Shown in pieces: positions 58,764 to 64,000 of a stretch of 64,000 bases of DNA. The notes beneath the pieces are model-generated. The model had not been told where the DNA came from. It saw only the letters and a program-made list of their open reading frames with translations, and ran no database searches. Position 1 is the first letter of the stretch. Each line of letters begins with the position of its first letter. This DNA is from Hyphochytrium catenoides (taxonomy: Eukaryota > Sar > Hyphochytriomycetes > Hyphochytriales > Hyphochytriaceae), in contig FLMG01003327.1 of NCBI GenBank assembly GCA_900088475.1, positions 677 through 64,676 on the forward strand, read 5' to 3'. The position numbers and the translations under genes are program-made.

Positions 58764-59885
58764 AAGTAGACAGGAAGGGCAAGTGCTTGGCGAGGTGATC
58801 GGCTTTTATTGATGAGCTGGAAGGACTTATTATATGGTATCCATAAACGCCCTCCAGAACCTCTATCAGGCCTCTCTATCGCCAAGAAACACAACTTCCT
58901 TCTAGAAGAAGCCGAGTAGAACACACCCACCGCTGTCTACGTTGCGAAGCAGGATGCCCAGAAAGTATGGACAGTCACGTCGCCGAACTCTCCAACACCA
59001 TGCTTGAAGAGGTAGACATCATGGCAAACCACGCGCCGTCGTATAACCTCTACACTTGATCAGCAGCAGCTTACCACCAACGTACGAAGCAGCGGCCAAA
59101 CGTCTGCAAGAACTTTCATACCTCGCGCTTTATACCTTGAGCTCCGCCTGACATTATGGTACAGGAAACTCTATCATGAAGATCCAAGAATCAACAGAGG
59201 CACTTCCCCCACAGTTCGCCTATGGACGTTACCGGCCTTCTGTGTGAAAGTTCCTGAGATATTTGAATTTTAGCATCTTGATTATTTCTTTGGGCGGTGC
59301 TGAGGTTGCAAAGTGGGTTGTGCTTTCAAAAAGTTTTTCGGTCACAGTGACCTGTCTCTCCTGCCCCGTCTGCCATATTATTACTTTCTGATCCTATTCG
59401 TAAGAGGAGTAATAGTGGTACATCATTGTGTATACTACTAAATCCATCACCAGGTCCAGCAGGCAGCACTTTGTCCGCTCAGTTCGCGGGCCGTCATTGG
59501 GTCATTGCCAAGGCGAAGGCACTCGCCATCATCTCATACTTTCGCTGGTCTTGATGTCGGTCTGCGGGACCAATAGCGGCATGTGAAGTCACAGAGACTC
59601 GTCTTTACGAATGCTTAGAGAGATAGGGGCCAGAGCGTGCATAAACAGCTACATCCCGCTTTTTCTCATGGTCGTTCGATCTTCCCATTCAGGCCCAGTG
59701 AAGACGCTTATAGTGCAGTAACAGTGCTAGCGTATTCTCGTCTGGAGGACGCTGGAAGCGGTGGCATAACAGTTTCTCATGCCCTTCTCGACGAGGCCTC
59801 CTGCTCGATCTCATTGATGGAAATCTGGATGGGGACCGAAGCGCAACTCCAGATCAAGGTCGACAGCTAATAGCTCTCAAGCAAG
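58764..59885. other. Intergenic region
   Basis: No supported gene. A + strand frame at 59637-59870 is open but lacks motifs. The stretch should contain the terminator of the RS-protein gene and the promoter of the phosphoglycerate mutase gene. Confidence 0.45.
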
Positions 59886-61108
59886 ATGATCATCCCAAAG
59901 TGTCCCATAATGACAGCGAAGAGCTTGAGTTTGATAAGTGCTGGCGCTGCGCCCCGTCTCCTCGGTGCAGCGCGTAACTTATTCAAGGAGTCCGCTGCGA
60001 TTTTAGCTAGGAAGAAGCACACTCTAGTTCTTATCCGACATGGTGAAAGTGTTTACAATGATCAGAAGCGATTTACTGGCTGGGACGATGTGCCCTTGAG
60101 TCCCAAAGGTAGCGTCACATTTACGGAGTCAACTTGCGCCGGGATGAGTTCTCACATTTTACGCTCTTTGCTCTAGGTCATAGAGAGGCAGAAGCTGGGG
60201 CCAAAGCCTTGGCAAAACTAAATTTCAAGTTTGATGTGTGCTACACGTCACTTCTTTCTCGGGCTCAGACTACGCTATGGTATATCTTGCTTGAAACTGG
60301 GCAGCTCTCAGTGCCTGTGAAGACCTCTTTCAGACTGAATGAGAGGCACTATGGAGCTCTAACTGGGCAAAAGAAGGCGGATGCGGCGAAAGAATACGGT
60401 GAAGAGACAGTGCTGCAATGGCGTCGGGCTTACTCGGTCTGTCCACCTCTAATGGAAGAATCTGACCCAAAATGGAGCGGTAATGACAGCAGGTAGAGCC
60501 AGACACTCATTCTTTAATTGTCTCTTTGGACGTCGTTTCCCATTTTGGGAGCTTTTTGACCCGATCTCTCCTTCAACGATCATTTGGTTCGTAGGTATAG
60601 ACAGTTGGTGCCCCCAGGAGAATTCCCCAAAGGAGAATCGCTAGAAATGGCGGGTCGCCGTCTTCTTCCTCTCTGGGTTGAGGAGGTTTCAGAGGACCTA
60701 AAAGATGGGAAGACTGTGTTGGTCTCTGCGCATAACAATATTCTGAGGGCCCTTATCGTGCTCCTAGAGGGAGCTTCACCAGAGGATATTTTCCAGATTA
60801 AGTTGCCCACGGCAGTCCCGCTAGTGTATCATCTTGATGAAGCCCTCTCTCCTCTCAACCAAAAGGATGAAGTCACCGGACTGAGAGCAAGCTTTCTTTG
60901 GCCGTCGGATACAAAGGACGTGAACCAATTATATGAACCTCGTCACCAGCTGATGTCTGCGGACTTCAACCATAAGGAAGTAGCGTTTGTTCCTTTAAGG
61001 ACGTGGGCTCCTTGGCAGCCACGGAGTGCCACAAGGAAGAGTGTTTCCTCCAGAGATCTCTCGACTCAGCTTGGCATCGGCGCCAGTTTTCCCAATAGGG
61101 TTTCATAG
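59886..61108 (+). CDS. gpmA: Cofactor-dependent phosphoglycerate mutase, apparently organelle-targeted
   Basis: Three exons, 59886-60108, 60177-60492 and 60595-61108, sum to 1,053 bp and 350 residues. The enzyme interconverts 3- and 2-phosphoglycerate in lower glycolysis. The catalytic [10 protein letters not shown] with phospho-His lies near residue 52, followed by [30 protein letters not shown] and [13 protein letters not shown]. The second catalytic His is in [11 protein letters not shown]; the family norm is AHGN, so Gly is replaced by Asn. [11 protein letters not shown] is normal. Compared with about 250 residues in the family, this protein has about 45 extra N-terminal residues (Ala/Arg/Lys/Leu-rich, no acidic residue until near residue 35: a mitochondrial or plastid presequence) and a C-terminal extension of about 80. 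ATG 59910 is an alternative start. In stramenopiles this step is often mitochondrial. Confidence 0.93.
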
Positions 61109-62139
61109 CGACTGTCGCAGAGCATAGTGGTTCATGGTTCCCGCATCCAGTCCGCTTTACTCCCTTGGGGAACCACCCTCGCTTCAATCTTTCTATCTAT
61201 TCCAGAAGGCGTGTGCCTCATTATTTATCGTACCTATTAGATTGTATGCTTGTAATGTAAAATGAGCATGGACGAAGCATCGCCTTGCGTTCCTTAAGTG
61301 TCTGATTGCGTGTCATAATAAGCCCGACAGCTTTCAAGCTAGATGGCAGCAAAGTTATGTCCTCAGTCGCCTCGAACATAACTTTTGGAGTAGCGGATGG
61401 CTTCTAATAAGTCCCCATAGCCTTTCTATTTACAAAGTGCCCAGAGAAGAAGCTAGATACTGCATACCGCAGGTGAAATGAATGGTGGCTAGGGTGGAGG
61501 AGTCACTTCACTACTTCGCAGCGGAGGAAGCGCAACAGGATACGGTGCGGAATGGTCGTCAGCCAATCGAGTCCCTGATGGGTCGTCACTCCTTCGCTGC
61601 GCTGTCGCTGGAGGAGCCCTCACAGCACCCGATGGCTACGACGTACTGTACATTCTTTGGCGGTTCCTATGCAGCGGCTCCAGCAATGAGCTCACTGGCT
61701 CTGGACTTCAAAAACTTCAGGTGCCAGTCTCGGGATTATCTTTTTGAAACTTCCCGCATCAACGGCTCTTATTAGTCCGTTAGCAGCCCTGAGAGCCAGA
61801 CCACCATCTCGGTAGCCGGCCGCTAACGGTTAGCATCTCCCTTGTGTTGTCATAGATTTACTATGGAAAGAGCGACGGAGTTACAAAGGCGACTTTCTGA
61901 CGTTACTGCACAAATTTCTACCATTTTTTGTCAGAATCTAGAATCCATCTGTGTCTTCGGAATTCTGATCTTCAGAATTGAGCTTTCGGTCTTAGTCTGA
62001 AAAAGCTTAGAGACAGATCATCGGACGTGGAAAGATCCTTTCAGACGTGAAGAATCTTTTATGAAGATGTGCAACGGACATGGCAGTGGTGGTGGGCAGG
62101 GGAGTGGTAGTGTCAGGAGTTGAGGCAAGCCTCGTGTGC
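61109..62139. other. Intergenic region with one weak frame
   Basis: Mostly without coding signal. An open + frame at 61482-61775 encodes 97 residues with fairly normal composition (VEESLHYFAAEEAQ near the start) but no recognised motif and no partner exon that I can place. Confidence 0.35.
61482..61775 (+). CDS. Weak candidate small protein, unrecognised
   Basis: This 97-residue frame starts at ATG 61482 and ends at TAG 61773. It is acidic to neutral, rich in Ala and Ser, and has no signal peptide or membrane segment. A GT-type donor near 61719 would allow it to be a first exon of a longer gene, possibly the one downstream. Evidence is limited to open length and composition. Confidence 0.25.
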   Translation: MVARVEESLHYFAAEEAQQDTVRNGRQPIESLMGRHSFAALSLEEPSQHPMATTYCTFFGGSYAAAPAMSSLALDFKNFRCQSRDYLFETSRINGSY

Positions 62140-64000
62140 TATGATTTGATGCGCCGCTAGCTTCACTTATTGACGGCGTTCACCAAGAAGTATGTCCCAG
62201 ACGAACAGACGAGATTGAGGGCAGCCGGATTAAGGTTGAGGAAGAACCGGAAGAGCTGCCCTCAGATGGAAAACGCGTCTCCGCCTCTACTGCCATTTAC
62301 GAGCTGTGCTGCCATAACATCACCTCCAGCTATGGAAGCCAAGAAGACGTCGCCACCTCCGGTAGAAAAGCGCGTCAAGAATGGTCAGATCTATTCCTGT
62401 TGCACTATCCTTCAGCGTTCCGGCCACTCACCGAATGACGTAATCTCCTGTAGGCTTCCTAACTTTCAGCACGGATACAGGGGTTGGCGCAAAACAGCTG
62501 CAGAATAAGTGTCACACTGTCAGGGCCAGAGCCAATGCCTTTGCGGAGCGCTTGATCTCTACATTTTTGACGGGAGATAATGAGATTAACAGAGCTGGTG
62601 GCGACGGATGGGAACTATGGCAGGTAGTGAAAATGCGTCTTTTGACCGTTCACATTCCTTCTGCCGAGCACTAGACCTGTATGGGAGCTGGAAATGCGAA
62701 GTCCATGTTGTTTGAGACACTGTCGGTCTTCTCACTGCGCTCTGACTGGCACTTCTTCCGCAACTGACCTATCTTACAGTCCACTTCAGAGCTGGCAGTG
62801 TTCAGAAGGAAGCCTAGAGACGTTGCAAGGGCTCCTCTTGCTCCCAATCTTTATGAGATTGCTTTGGTGCTTGACATAAAAGAGACGGTGGATTCATACT
62901 GCGAGAGTCGAGCAACCATACCTTGCCTACATTCAGATCCCTTTGGCCTGTTGACAGGAAGGGGATCCGCCTGTCTCCTCTCCTGTTACAGCAGGAATGA
63001 AGAAACGGGGTTTAATGGCTTCATAGGCATAAAGAAAGCATTCATTCCGGAGGTGGAGGTGGCATCAGGTCTCTTCCAACAGCGATCCGTCTCCTATCTT
63101 GAGGTAAGCCCTTCCACCCCAACCGCAGCACTATATCCTAACGTGAAGGCATTGTGTCTTTCTTTTCTGGACTTCGGGATTTCCGTTAACACTTTCTCGG
63201 CTCTAGTATGTGGACATTTCTTTGCACAAGTCTCAGCAGATCGGTGTGCATTTTTTTGAGTCGGTGATAAGGGAGAAGGCCCGTGGCGAAGGGAAGGCTG
63301 GTTTGGCTGATTTATATGGCAGTGGCTGTGTACTTATCCCTCAAAAGTTAGGATCCAAGGTAAAGAGAGCTTCTATTCTTCGTCAGTCTCCTTCTTTTCT
63401 TTTGAAACCTTGACAAACTCCATCTTCTTCCCTCTGTTACCCATTTTCCTTATTATTAGGATATAGAGTGACTAGGGTGCTTACTCACGTCCTGGTAGGC
63501 CATTCTATCGCTTTCTTTGGACATGAGGGGCCACTATCCCCTCTGGTTGGCCCATCACACGTGCTATACACAGTTCTTGAAACAGGGCATTATAACCTCT
63601 ATGTCAAAGGTATCCCCAACTGTCACTTCTAACTGCTATAACTGGCGTCCACTTATCCTGTATCGCGGCCCAACCTAACGGCACTGGTCTGACTTACAAC
63701 CTTTTTGCTATCCAACGATATAAGAAGGAGAATGGGTCGACACGTAAGCGGCGTGGCATCAAAAAGCTGTCGAGGGTCTCTCTTAACTGGCTTTTCAACA
63801 GACTTCAGACGCCAGGTATCAGTTTTGCCGTAGACTCCAGCTCAACTTTTCTTTCTGAGTGCTCCTCAATCCAATCAAGATCGAATCGGGAGCCATCGCT
63901 TTCTTCTGCCTCTTTGTGGTGCTGACGAGCGGCCTAACTCACACAAGGGCAGGCGGAATCATTTTAATAGATGCAAGACACACGGAGGATTTCGAATGCA
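62140..64000 (+). CDS. Unrecognised multi-exon gene, truncated by the window end
   Basis: Several + exons with good protein character follow one another. About 62150-62371 encodes IKVEEEPEELPSDGKRVSAS and on; about 62472-62620 encodes KCHTVRARANAFAERLISTF; about 62675-62755 encodes AGNAKSMLFETLSVF; about 62780-63103 encodes NLYEIALVLDIKE and later IPEVEVASGLFQQRSVSYLE; 63207-63360 encodes HKSQQIGVHFFESVIREKAR; exons near 63470-63610 and 63950-64000 continue it. A CTAAC branch match precedes the acceptor at 62471. The start is not certain and the stop lies beyond the window. I do not recognise any domain; it is probably a large soluble protein. Confidence 0.55.

Noticed and set aside
58346-58930. 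Long minus-strand Leu/Arg-rich frame opposite the RS tail
   Set aside because: It is the mirror of the Arg-Ser repeat codons on the + strand and has no independent support.
1-64000. tRNA, rRNA and CRISPR features
   Set aside because: I looked for cloverleaf-like and rRNA-like stretches by eye and found none convincing; a covariance-model search would be needed to exclude tRNAs.

Overview
This window is nuclear DNA from an intron-rich, probably unicellular eukaryote. Almost every convincing gene has to be assembled across GT-AG introns of about 60-330 bp, and single long bacterial-style ORFs are nearly absent. Gene content is eukaryotic: a WDR81/LvsG-type BEACH-WD40 protein, a KHDC4/BLOM7 KH protein, a COPI-associated membrane protein, an RS-rich protein, and nuclear-encoded mitochondrial enzymes with presequences. 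A large IQ/WW/ankyrin/TPR protein with SFI1-like repeats suggests a centrin/calmodulin or ciliary type of cytoskeleton. A phosphoglycerate mutase with an apparent mitochondrial presequence is compatible with stramenopiles, where lower glycolysis is often mitochondrial, but the lineage is inference and I cannot name a species.

Layout. 1-2.3 kb: no confident gene. 2.3-3.9 kb (+): orphan multi-pass membrane protein. 4.7-22.8 kb (-): what reads as one very large, heavily spliced gene. From N- to C-terminus its product has a disordered region, an unrecognised conserved region, a coiled coil, IQ/SFI1-like repeats, ankyrin repeats, WW/IQ, TPR, and WW/IQ again. 23.26-23.81 kb: a 551-bp MITE-like, hAT-type element with inverted ends and a target duplication. 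25.1-26.7 kb (+): TMEM184/Ost-alpha-like membrane protein. 27.3-28.1 kb (-): secreted DUF3455 protein. 28.1-32.5 kb: gene-poor, rich in simple and tandem repeats. 32.5-33.7 kb (+): organelle-type inorganic pyrophosphatase. 34.3-47.3 kb (+): WDR81 homologue. 48.9-61.1 kb is a compact cluster: COPI-associated protein (+), EF-P (-), KHDC4 (+), COQ7-like (-), RS-rich protein (+), phosphoglycerate mutase (+). 62.1-64 kb (+): an unrecognised gene running off the end.

For eight genes (PPase, EF-P, KHDC4, COQ7-like, RS protein, PGAM, COPI-associated, DUF3455) plus the TMEM184-like gene I could place exon borders so that phases close and totals are whole codons or, for COQ7-like, the homology is continuous. 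Four products (PPase, EF-P, COQ7-like, PGAM) look organelle-targeted and would act in pyrophosphate hydrolysis, organellar translation, ubiquinone synthesis and lower glycolysis. The most unusual points are the very large multi-repeat scaffold gene, the COQ7-like protein that seems to lack three of six diiron ligands, the BEACH domain sitting inside a degenerate kinase-like fold, and the young-looking MITE.
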